Source: Acidobacteriota bacterium (lineage in GTDB: Bacteria; Acidobacteriota; Holophagae; Acanthopleuribacterales; Acanthopleuribacteraceae). From it: DNA of 64,000 nt. Position numbers and translations under genes: made by a program. This document shows positions 34,871 to 41,698 of this stretch, one piece after another. Numbering within the stretch: position 1 is the stretch's first letter; each line of letters begins with the position of its first letter. A model generated the notes under the pieces. The model saw only the letters and a list, made by a program, of their open reading frames with translations, was not told where the DNA came from and did not search any database. The DNA lies in contig JACJWC010000015.1 in the NCBI GenBank assembly GCA_020637335.1, positions 62,001 to 126,000 on the forward strand, written 5' to 3'.

Positions 34871-35053
34871 TTGGTTTTCCCATTAACTCCACAACCCGCG
34901 CACCCCAATTCACCTCCAGACCATGAGGATGATGGGGTCGATATCACTTTAATCCAGTGGATGCTGACCTTATCTCCGCAACAGCGTTTGGAATTGCTTA
35001 AATCTCACAACCAAGCGGTCCAACAGCTCCGCCATGCCTTCAGTCGTCTTTGA
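34871..35053 (+). CDS. Small helical protein associated with a nucleotidyltransferase gene
   Basis: A 60-residue product from TTG 34871, with AGGAGGG 6 bases before it. The second half, DITLIQWMLTLSPQQRLELLKSHNQAVQQLRHA, resembles short helical proteins that I recall being encoded just upstream of nucleotidyltransferase-like genes. That partner does follow, overlapping by 20 bases, but it is truncated (next entry). The function is unknown; the pair may have been a toxin-antitoxin-like or sensor module. Confidence 0.55.
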   Translation: MVFPLTPQPAHPNSPPDHEDDGVDITLIQWMLTLSPQQRLELLKSHNQAVQQLRHAFSRL

Positions 35054-35198
35054 TCCTGTTGCGCTCTTGTCCGTTTTGAATGCGTACAAGGTTGATTTTA
35101 TTTTGGTTGGCGGTACAGCAGCTGTCAGCCAAGGTGCGCCAATCCAAAAGCTTGCGTCCGGCGACGCCCGTAGGGCGAAAGAGCAGAACCCAGGGTGA
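35034..35198 (+). pseudogene. Nucleotidyltransferase-like gene cut off by a repeat
   Basis: A 54-codon frame. Its first ~37 residues (VFDPVALLSVLNAYKVDFIL then VGGTAAVSQGAPI) are the typical start of a small MNT/DUF6036-like nucleotidyltransferase, ending just before the expected D-x-D catalytic strand. From about 35145 the sequence is R6 repeat and the frame stops at 35198. The catalytic part is not found downstream. It is therefore a 5' remnant of a gene interrupted by the repeat. Confidence 0.65.
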
Positions 35199-35400
35199 CA
35201 AGCGAAGCGCGGAACCCTGGGATAGGCCACCCCAAGTCAGAGCCCGCAAGGGCGAAAGGGTTTTATTCTTTGGACCGTGTTTTTCGCTCGATTGGATGTT
35301 TCGCCTTTCTCTTTCGGCCGCACGGGCTCCCACATCCTTATTGGCTTTTCCCGGGGTTCCTCGCGTTGCTCATCACCCCGGGTTATGACCTTTTGCCCTA
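35145..35400 (+). repeat. R6 repeat, copy b
   Basis: Several hairpin-forming blocks: GCCCGTAGGGC, CCCAGGGT...ACCCTGGG around GCGAAGCGCGG, then GCCGCACGGGCTCCCA, CCCGGGG...CCCCGGG and TGCCCTACCGGGC. These blocks match those at 30745-30965. The copy begins exactly where the nucleotidyltransferase frame loses homology. The rest of 35199-36010 holds two R1 copies and no gene. Confidence 0.55.
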
Positions 35401-35611
35401 CCGGGCAATTTTGCCGAATCTCGTACCTGTGTTGCTCCTGATCACCCCAGACCGTGTCTGTACGTGCCCTTTCAAATCTCTCAAAATTTGCACGCAGGTG
35501 GCCCGGTTGTCAAAACGCAGCGCTGACAAGGTGTTTTTGGCACCACTACCCAAATCAATACGCAGGGCAGGCGAGGGACTGATTGTCTAAATGTACCGTT
35601 GGCTGCAGGTT

Positions 35612-35727
35612 TTCGGCCTGAAAGATCGAAACGTGAACAGCCTGGGTCAAGGTTGCGAGCCCTGCGAGCGAGCCGCAGGCCCAGGAAAAAGCCAGCCCAA
35701 ATTCGGGGCGCCCTGAAGGGGCGCAAC
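35612..35727 (-). repeat. R1 element
   Basis: A ~116-bp multi-hairpin repeat: outer hairpin GCGCCC-CTTCA-GGGCGC, central stem CCTGGG/CCCAGG, and end hairpin GGCC-TGAAA-GGTC-like. Minus-strand orientation. Confidence 0.75.
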
Positions 35728-35813
35728 TCGGATGAACCGTGAGGACCAAATGACCGATCAAAATTGGGTGACCTTAGAGCAGAAATGGTTTGGTATGTTG
35801 GTGATTGGGTTTA

Positions 35814-35929
35814 GTTACGCCGCTTTCAGGGCGCCCCGCAATCATGGTGGATTTAACCCGGGCCTGCGAACCTGCGCTACGCTCCGGGCCTTGGACCGGG
35901 CTATCCACGTTGCGGCCCTTCAGGCCGCC
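35814..35929 (+). repeat. R1 element (CCCGGG variant)
   Basis: Same order of three hairpins. The central stem is CCCGGG-type and the end hairpin is GCGGCCCTTCAGGCCGC. Confidence 0.75.
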
Positions 35930-36010
35930 TTTGGTGTGACCCGCTTTCCCAATCTGGTGCACTTTCCGGCTTTATCTTCGTGGCTTCGCGTCTTCGTGTG
36001 AGGCAATGCC

Positions 36011-36409
36011 CTAATTCACGAAGCGCTGGATACCGTCTTTGAGTAGCGGTACATTGAAATTGATGAGTAGCCCGGTTCGCAGATGGGTCAGTTTCAGATA
36101 GGTCATGACCTGGGCCTGATCCATCGCGGAAAGGCGTTCAACGGCCTTTAATTCCAGGATTAACGTGTTCTCGATCAGGAAATCGACCCGATAGCCACAA
36201 TCCAGTTGCACCCCTTTATACTGGACCGACAGAACCTTGTCCCGTTCGAAAAACAGATCGCCCAAGGCCAGTTCATGGGCCAGGCAGTGGGCATAGGCGG
36301 ATGCGAGTAAACCGGGTCCCAACTGGCGGTGGACGGCGATGGCACACCCAATGACCCGATTGGTCAGCAGATCAATCGTAACGGCCTTTGCCGGCGCTGG
36401 GCTAATCAT
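36011..36409 (-). CDS. GxxExxY-type PDDEXK-like protein in the lexA operon
   Basis: A 132-residue protein from ATG 36409, overlapping the end of the imuB-like gene by 8 bases, so it is translationally coupled to the SOS operon. The family motif G-x-x-E-x-x-Y appears as GLLASAY: the glutamate is replaced by alanine. The nuclease-like core DCGYRVDFLIENTLILELKAV (D...E-x-K) is retained, and the C-terminal helix-strand LRTGLLINFNVPLLKDGIQRFV is typical. Family function is unknown; a role in DNA damage response is suggested by its position. The altered motif residue may make it a binding rather than a cutting protein. Confidence 0.85.
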   Translation of the reverse strand: MISPAPAKAVTIDLLTNRVIGCAIAVHRQLGPGLLASAYAHCLAHELALGDLFFERDKVLSVQYKGVQLDCGYRVDFLIENTLILELKAVERLSAMDQAQVMTYLKLTHLRTGLLINFNVPLLKDGIQRFVN

Positions 36410-37607
36410 CGAGACTACCCACCGGGAGTTGGAAACTGTCTTCGGGTGCCTGCAACTGGGCAACCCCGGTCTGTAATGCCGTCTGACCAAACCGTTTGCG
36501 AATCACATCCATGCCATCCAACAAAGCCTGGCGTTTCTTCTCACCAAAGGCCTGCTCAAACAGGTCGGGTTGGTACTGATGTTGGACCAGACCGCGTAGG
36601 TGCAAGGCCAGGTAGCGGACCCTGGCCCGTCGATCGCAGAACTGGGTGAACTGTTTGCGTAAGGCGTGGAAAACGATGTGATCGGCCTGGGTCCGGTTGT
36701 AGAGATAGGTGTGGCGCCGCCAGACATCATCGCTGTAACGCAGTTGGACATGGACCCGATCGGAAGCCAGGCCCCGTGCACGCAACTGGAAACAGAGCTG
36801 CTCGACCATGCGGTAGAGCGCGTCCTGAATCTGCTGATCGTCGTTGGTGTCGGGGAAGAAGACGTGTTCCAGCATGAGCTCACGTGCGGCATGCGGCGGG
36901 GTGACCGGTCGCGGATCGATTCCGAGCGCGTGTTGGTGTAGTTGGCGCGCCAATTGACCCAAAGCAAAGCTGAAGATGTCCTGCCGTACGGCCTGGATCT
37001 GGGCGATCCGCTGCATGTTCAGCTCAAACAGCAGTTTGCGGATGGAGCGATCCTCCCAGTCCGGTAAGGCTTTGCAGGGCAACGGGGCCAGGAACGGTGG
37101 CTCTTCGCCGGTATCGACCGATTGCAGGATATCGCCCTGATGTTGGACTTGTTTGGCCGCGATGGTGCTGACCAGTTTGTTGGCGGCAATACCCAACGTG
37201 GCCTGCAGCCCGGTACTCTCCAGCAGGTCCTTACGAAGACGGGCGGCCGCATCGGTCAGGGCGGGGTAGAGTCGGCTCATACCACTCATGTCCAAGGCGA
37301 TGTGACCGTAACCGATCGGCTCGATGATCGGGCTGTAACGCGCGGCCAACTTGACTACGTGGCGATGGGCACTCTGGTACAACGCGTAGTCCGGGTGAAG
37401 GACCCGCGCCTCGCGGCACAGGCGCTGAGCCTTGCTGAGCAGCATGCCTTTTTGGATACCACAGGCCTTGGCCGCTTGAGACGCGCCCAGGACCGTGGCC
37501 CGCGGTGTGGGCGGTGCGACCAGGACCGGCCGATCGCGCAAGCTGCGGTCGCGCAAGGATTCGGTCACGGTCATAAACGATTCGATATCGACATGGAAAA
37601 CGGCCAT
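36402..37607 (-). CDS. ImuB-like Y-family DNA polymerase homologue lacking the catalytic Asp-Glu pair
   Basis: A 401-residue Y-family protein. Asp7 (FHVDIESF) is present. In the second motif, where active polymerases have S-x-D-E before A-x-L-D, this protein reads IEPIGYGHIALDMSG (95-109): Gly101-His102 replace Asp-Glu. Loss of this pair is the hallmark of ImuB-type pseudo-polymerases, which act as clamp-bound platforms for DnaE2. A beta-clamp motif QPDLF is at 346-350. AGGTGG precedes the ATG; lexA ends 8 bases upstream. No imuA is adjacent, and the partner DnaE2 gene is 31 kb away under a matching promoter. Confidence 0.88.
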   Translation of the reverse strand: MAVFHVDIESFMTVTESLRDRSLRDRPVLVAPPTPRATVLGASQAAKACGIQKGMLLSKAQRLCREARVLHPDYALYQSAHRHVVKLAARYSPIIEPIGYGHIALDMSGMSRLYPALTDAAARLRKDLLESTGLQATLGIAANKLVSTIAAKQVQHQGDILQSVDTGEEPPFLAPLPCKALPDWEDRSIRKLLFELNMQRIAQIQAVRQDIFSFALGQLARQLHQHALGIDPRPVTPPHAARELMLEHVFFPDTNDDQQIQDALYRMVEQLCFQLRARGLASDRVHVQLRYSDDVWRRHTYLYNRTQADHIVFHALRKQFTQFCDRRARVRYLALHLRGLVQHQYQPDLFEQAFGEKKRQALLDGMDVIRKRFGQTALQTGVAQLQAPEDSFQLPVGSLDD

Positions 37608-37615
37608 ATCGCCAC

Positions 37616-38209
37616 CTAAAAACGACGCAGCAGCGCGTGTACGATGCCGCGAATCTCAAACGGCGTTTCCGGTCCGACCCAGATCGGTTGCATGCTGGCA
37701 TTGGCCGGTTGCAGGCGAATTTGACTGCCTTCGTGGTAGTAGCGTTTTAAGGTCGCTTCGCCATTGACGATGGCAACCACGGTCTGACCGTTAAAGGCGT
37801 GGTTCTGGCGGCGGATGATGACAATATCGCCCTCGTGGATACCGTCCTCAATCATGGAATCTCCCTCGACCTGCAAGGCGTAACCCTCAGCCGGTGGCAG
37901 CATGTCACCCAGCGGCAAGTGTTGGGGCAGTTCCAGCGCCTCGATCGGGCGACCGGCGGCGATGCGACCCAGTAGCGGAACACTGTGACTGTCCTGCGGT
38001 AGAACGGGTCGCAGGGCGCGCGCCCGATTTGGTTCTTTTTCCAGGAAACCTAAACGTTCCAGGACTTTGAGGTTCTTCCAAATCGCCTGTTGGCTCATCC
38101 CAAACCGTTCACCCAGCTCGGCTCCGGACGGAAACCGTTCGCCCTGTTCCTGGCAGTGGCACAGGTACTCGTAGATCTTTTGCTGGGTGGGATTCAACCG
38201 ACTGCGCAT
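37616..38209 (-). CDS. lexA: LexA SOS repressor
   Basis: A 197-residue LexA. The N-terminal winged helix is PTQQKIYEYLCHCQ ... GAELGERFGMSQQAIWKNLKVLERLGFLEKE. The self-cleavage site is Ala85-Gly86 (GRIAAGRP), with the Ser118 (VEGDSMIEDG) and Lys155 (NGEATLKRYY) dyad. The recognition helix (MSQQAIWKNLKVL) differs strongly from that of gamma-proteobacterial or Bacillus LexA, in keeping with a different operator. It is first in the operon lexA-imuB-like-GxxExxY and most likely autoregulated through the direct repeat in its own promoter. Confidence 0.95.
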   Translation of the reverse strand: MRSRLNPTQQKIYEYLCHCQEQGERFPSGAELGERFGMSQQAIWKNLKVLERLGFLEKEPNRARALRPVLPQDSHSVPLLGRIAAGRPIEALELPQHLPLGDMLPPAEGYALQVEGDSMIEDGIHEGDIVIIRRQNHAFNGQTVVAIVNGEATLKRYYHEGSQIRLQPANASMQPIWVGPETPFEIRGIVHALLRRF

Positions 38210-38235
38210 AACAACCTCACATGTGTTTTGAAACG

Positions 38236-38264
38236 AATATAGGTTGTTAAAAGGTTGTAGTCAA
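38236..38264 (-). promoter_or_regulatory. lexA promoter with candidate LexA direct-repeat operator
   Basis: Minus strand: TTGACT (38264-38259), 17-base spacer, TATATT (38241-38236). On the plus strand the spacer is GGTTGT (38242-38247), 5 bases, GGTTGT (38253-38258). The dnaE2 promoter (5415-5443) has the same layout and the same distance to the start codon. Confidence 0.78.
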
Positions 38265-38328
38265 GCGCAAAGATGAGCGGCAATACCACAAATTTAAACC
38301 ACCGATCAGACGCTACCCAGAACCATGG

Positions 38329-38444
38329 GTTGCGCCGCTTTCAGGGCGCCCCGAAACCATGGTGGACCGTAACCCGGGCCTGCGAACCTGTGCTGCGCTC
38401 CGGTTCTTGACCCGGGCTGTCCACGTTCCGGCCCTCCAGGCCGC
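38329..38444 (+). repeat. R1 element (CCCGGG/CCCGGG variant)
   Basis: GTTGCGCCGCTTTCAGGGCG, then CCCGGGCCTGCG...GACCCGGG, then CCGGCCCTCCAGGCCGC. The first stem has a mismatch (GCCGCTTTCAGGGC). Confidence 0.75.
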
Positions 38445-38583
38445 TATTGGGCTGAGGTTTGTCGAGCGTGTGCTGCAGGGTCAGAGGATCTTGTCCTTTG
38501 AGCGGCCGTCTGCCCGGGTTGACAACCCAGGCCACGGGTAGCTTTGCTGAAGGAGGACGTGGCTCATTAAGGTAAACAAAAGG

Positions 38584-38881
38584 AGGCCAGCGGCCGATTG
38601 ACCTGTGAGCCCACCCCGACGTAGGAGGGGTGGGTAGACGGTTCCCCTGAACCAAAAGAGCCCTTTAGGGCGATTGAACATTTGTTTCAGATCCAAGTCT
38701 GGGGTTTGGGTGGCAGCTCCATTTTTTTTGTTTTTACAAAAAGGTTCTGGAATGGATGCCGACCCTTTTGGTCCTATTTTGAGGCTCAGTCGCCCATCCG
38801 GGCTCCCGAGTTCTGGAGGTCGTTTTACCCACACCTCCTATCGTCGGTGTGGGCTCACGGGTCAGTCGGCCTCCGGCCTCT
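38584..38881 (+). repeat. R2 foldback element, uninterrupted copy (empty intron site)
   Basis: 298 bp. The left ~58 bases (AGGCCAGCGGCCGATTGACC ...) and the right ~58 bases are inverted repeats of each other, about 50 matching positions by eye. Each carries a hairpin: CCCACCCC/GGGGTGGG on the left and CCCACACC/GGTGTGGG on the right. The interior has CCCTTTAGGG and a run of T. A second, near-identical copy at 41327-43625 is split by a group II intron. No open frame of note lies inside, so it resembles a non-autonomous MITE-like element. Confidence 0.8.
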
Positions 38882-38890
38882 AAAATTGGG

Positions 38891-38965
38891 TGGACTCCCC
38901 GGGCCTGCGAACCTGCGCAGGCTCCGGTTCTTGACCCGGACTGCCTGCCTTTCAGCCCTCCAGGA
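38891..38965 (+). repeat. R1 element, 5'-truncated, abutting R2
   Basis: CCCGGGCCTGCGAACCTGCG...GACCCGG and CCTTTCAGCCCTCCAGG: the central and 3' parts of R1 without the first hairpin. The same junction is repeated at 43631-43710. Confidence 0.6.
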
Positions 38966-39049
38966 TTAAAAACCCTGCTTTTCAGCTGATATTTACGAGG
39001 CTTGGCTGCTGGGTCAGATGACCTGTGCATCCTGACCGGGCTGTCGTAT

Positions 39050-39096
39050 TTGACTTGTCCCATTCTGAGACCTATCTTACTTTTGTCTTACTTTTT
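39050..39096 (+). promoter_or_regulatory. VapBC-3 promoter with direct repeat
   Basis: TTGACT (39050-39055), 17 bases, TATCTT (39073-39078). Overlapping the -10 and the start region is a direct repeat TCTTACTTTTG/TCTTACTTTTT (39075-39096), a plausible AbrB-type operator. Confidence 0.5.
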
Positions 39097-39105
39097 GGAG
39101 GGAGA

Positions 39106-39369
39106 ATGGAAACCACACGCCTGTCGAGTAAAGGACAAGTCATTATTCCCAAAGCGGTACGCGATGCGCACCAGTGGGGGACCGGTCTGGAATTGGTGGT
39201 TATTGATACCGGTGATGGCATTCTCCTCCGACCCAAACAGGCCTTTGCGCCATCTGGCCTGGACGAGGTCGCAGGTTTTCTCAAACGCGAGCAGCCGACC
39301 CGAACCCTGGCTGATATGGAAGCGGCGATTCGCCAAGGGGTTCAGGAACAGGTTTATGATCGGGATTGA
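39106..39369 (+). CDS. AbrB/MazE-fold antitoxin (VapB-3)
   Basis: An 87-residue antitoxin, ATG 39106 with GGAGGGAG immediately upstream. METTRLSSKGQVIIPKAVRDAHQWGTGLELVVID is the swapped-hairpin DNA-binding domain. The C-terminal part (LDEVAGFLKREQPTRTLADMEAAI) resembles that of VapB antitoxins paired with PIN toxins. It overlaps the toxin gene by 14 bases. Confidence 0.9.
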   Translation: METTRLSSKGQVIIPKAVRDAHQWGTGLELVVIDTGDGILLRPKQAFAPSGLDEVAGFLKREQPTRTLADMEAAIRQGVQEQVYDRD

Positions 39370-39751
39370 CACGAATGTGTTGGTCCGCCTAGTGGTTCGC
39401 GATGACGAGCCCCAGTTTCAGGCTGCTTATGCACTTTTTCAAAATGAATCGATTTGGATTGCAGATAGTGTGGTTCTGGAGACGGAGTGGGTGCTTCGTT
39501 ATGCCTATGCTTACAGTCGTCAGGAGATTGTTCAGACCTTTCGCCGGTTATTTGGTCTCAAGCAAGTGCATCTGACGGATTCGGCGCGTATGCACCAAGT
39601 TCTGGCCTGGCATGAACAGGGCCTGGACGTCGCCGATGCCCTGCATATGGCGGCCAGTCGATCGGCCAAGGGTTTTGCCAGTTTCGACCAAAAACTGGTG
39701 AAACGAGCCCACGCCCTGGGCATGCCATTCGTCCAAGATCTGAACAGCTAA
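39356..39751 (+). CDS. vapC: PIN-domain toxin (VapC-3)
   Basis: A 131-residue PIN ribonuclease from ATG 39356. MIGIDTNVLVRLVVRDD provides the first Asp, SVVLETEWVLRYAY the Glu, and GLDVADALHMAAS plus FASFDQKLVK the other acidic residues. The overlap with the antitoxin ensures coupling. Sequence differs clearly from the other two VapC proteins in the window, pointing to independent acquisition. Confidence 0.92.
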   Translation: MIGIDTNVLVRLVVRDDEPQFQAAYALFQNESIWIADSVVLETEWVLRYAYAYSRQEIVQTFRRLFGLKQVHLTDSARMHQVLAWHEQGLDVADALHMAASRSAKGFASFDQKLVKRAHALGMPFVQDLNS

Positions 39752-39900
39752 ATCCCCCCAGCTAATCGCCGCTCCCGACAAGCTCTTCAGCCTGTTGAGC
39801 CACGAATGCGCACCAAAGCACACGCATGATCGCTGGGATGGATTCAATGCTGAGCGCCCGGCAGGATTAGAACTCTGCTGACCTCGAATCCAGACAAGCT

Positions 39901-40015
39901 TTTCGGCCTGAAAGGTCGAAACGTGAATAGCCAGGGTCAAGGGTGCGAGCGCTGCGAGCAACCGCAGGCCCAGGAAAAAACCGCCCCAATCCGGGGCGCC
40001 CTGAAGGGGCGCAAC
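39901..40015 (-). repeat. R1 element
   Basis: Minus orientation; GGCCTGAAAGGTC end hairpin, central stem weaker (CCAGGG/...CCCAGG), outer hairpin GCGCCC-TGAAG-GGGCGC. With the degenerate bases around it, this fills most of the 39752-40116 gap, where no gene is seen. Confidence 0.72.
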
Positions 40016-40116
40016 ACTCAGGCCCCAAAACTCTAATCTGATGCGCTGTGTAGCTGTGAATAAGTGAGTTCCCAAAACACAGTCCAGCTTCGAGGGTTGA
40101 GTTATACAATAAAGCT

Positions 40117-40428
40117 ATGCCATTTTCTGAATTAAACCTTCATGACGCAATTCTTGAGAAAATTGAACACTTGTGGCGTTCTAAAGAAGTTGTGGTTTAC
40201 GGAAAGTTGTTTGGGGTAAATCGACACTTCAAATTAACTTTTTCTGGCGTTTGGTTGCTTGAAGTCGCCCATGAGGAGTCTTGGGGCCCATCAAACGCCA
40301 TCATGGTGCAAAATGCTGTTTCCAATTCGGAGTATGTCATTCAAATGCAATCAGGTGATGAAATCAAAATTCGGGCGAAGGAATATCATTTTGAATCCTT
40401 TAGTCAATCCGTGGACTCGGCGGATTGA
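40117..40428 (+). CDS. Small conserved-type protein of unknown function (LHDA / WGPS / MQSGD pattern)
   Basis: A 103-residue soluble protein. The pattern LNLHDAILEKIEHLW, then VVYGKLFG, WLLEVAHEESWGPSNAIM and YVIQMQSGDEIKIRAKEYHFE matches small beta-rich proteins that I recall as widespread in repeat-rich genomes and often near immunity genes. Function unknown. A TACAAT-like -10 lies just upstream and no clear ribosome-binding site is seen. It leads a + strand series of single small genes separated by repeats. Confidence 0.65.
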   Translation: MPFSELNLHDAILEKIEHLWRSKEVVVYGKLFGVNRHFKLTFSGVWLLEVAHEESWGPSNAIMVQNAVSNSEYVIQMQSGDEIKIRAKEYHFESFSQSVDSAD

Positions 40429-40478
40429 TGACCATACACTTTATGGCTTAGCTGCTTTGTCATCTGCACGGGGGATTA

Positions 40479-40943
40479 ATGAGTGAGCCGGGCTTGGTTT
40501 ACTGGCGTGTTCTTGAGCCCATTTGGGACCAGGTCTCGATTTACAATGGTGCGGACACTTTTCTGACTGGTTTTACACAGTTATCGGAGATCCAGCAGCA
40601 TCTTTTTGCCGCCCATTGGTGCCAGTCTGAGGTGCGTAATGGTGGGTTCCACCAATTCTTCAGCAATCCCACCGGAGTTCTGGCTCCTGAAGCAGTGCGG
40701 GCCTTCGCGGTGATCGGGTTGGTGGAAGCGGCAGAGGTTTTGACGCGTGCGTTGCGTTTCTTCGGTGCTCACTATCCGCGCGACCAGAGCGTGCGCCTCC
40801 TAATGCTCCGCTCTCTGGTCGGGCAGCAACGCAGCGAATGGGACCCCTTTTATGCGCTGGATCCGGAGTTTTATCGTGTCATCGATTCCAGCAGCGGACG
40901 ATTTGCCAGGCTGGCGGACGTGTATGCCGAAAGTACACATTAA
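40479..40943 (+). CDS. DMP19/DUF4375-like protein
   Basis: A 154-residue protein with GGGGGA before the ATG. The segment FAAHWCQSEVRNGGFHQFFSNPTG, with EAVRAFAVIGLVEAAEVLTRAL next, is the signature of the DMP19 (DUF4375) family, known from a DNA-mimic protein and often found among polymorphic-toxin immunity genes. The C terminus FYRVIDSSSGRFARLADVY fits. A second member, more divergent, is at 54846-55406. No toxin gene is adjacent. Confidence 0.8.
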   Translation: MSEPGLVYWRVLEPIWDQVSIYNGADTFLTGFTQLSEIQQHLFAAHWCQSEVRNGGFHQFFSNPTGVLAPEAVRAFAVIGLVEAAEVLTRALRFFGAHYPRDQSVRLLMLRSLVGQQRSEWDPFYALDPEFYRVIDSSSGRFARLADVYAESTH

Positions 40944-40982
40944 AGGGATGCTCAATCCATAACCTTGTTGAACCGAATTTTT

Positions 40983-41227
40983 GGAACCACGAATGGACAC
41001 GAAGACACACGAATGCTAGGTGAATTGAATATACGAGCTTATGCTGCCAGCCGGAAATGAATCCGGCCCTTTCCCGCGGTCAAAAAAGCTTAAATCGCAG
41101 TCCGCATCCGCCAGGCCCCGAAGGGAGCCGAAGAATAGAGGCCCCCAGTAAAGCGAGCGTCCGCGAGCGACTGGGGGAGGGGACGCGCGAACCACTAGGC
41201 CCCCCAAAGTGCCTGCTCACATTACCT
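40983..41227 (+). repeat. R3 repeat, copy a
   Basis: ~245 bp beginning GGAACCACGAATGGACACGA. It contains GGAAATGAATCCGGCC, GGCCCCGAAGGGAGCC and a long hairpin CCCCCAGT...ACTGGGGG around GCGAGCG units. Copy b is at 51440-51685, roughly 90 percent identical by eye. Confidence 0.75.
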
Positions 41228-41698
41228 TGCCGCTGCCATCCCCGATCACACGTTGGCAAATCGTTTTGAATTTCGTCGACTGGGCCCCATTTGGGCCATG
41301 TGCCTTAGATTCGGAGCGTCAAAAGGAGGCCAGCGGCCGATTGACCTGTGAGCCCACCCCGACGTAGGAGGGGTGTGATTGGCATGTGTAGCAGATAGGA
41401 GGTGAAAGTCCAGACCCGGGGCCCTGACGGAGGGAACCCGACACCGAGGAGACAAGGGCGAGCGGGTGATCGCTGGTCCGGAAGAAGTCGTAGGTGGATA
41501 GCCGTTCTGAACGAAAGTGAAGCGCCGTAAGGCAGGTAGGGTGGGTGAGATGGCCCCCAGCATCGAAGCCCGGTATTCGTCGGAACCCTAGTTGTATTGG
41601 CGACAGGATGGAAATCAAATCTGCTGCACTTACCCAATGAGATCTGCTGGATTCCTGCAAAGGAGCAGGTAGGTCGTAGGAAGGAATAACGAAAACCG

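Noticed and set aside
38674..38969. Plus-strand frames within R2/R1 that are repeated at 43418-43677
   Set aside because: They are identical in two places only because the repeat is duplicated; no start signal, and they read through hairpin arms.
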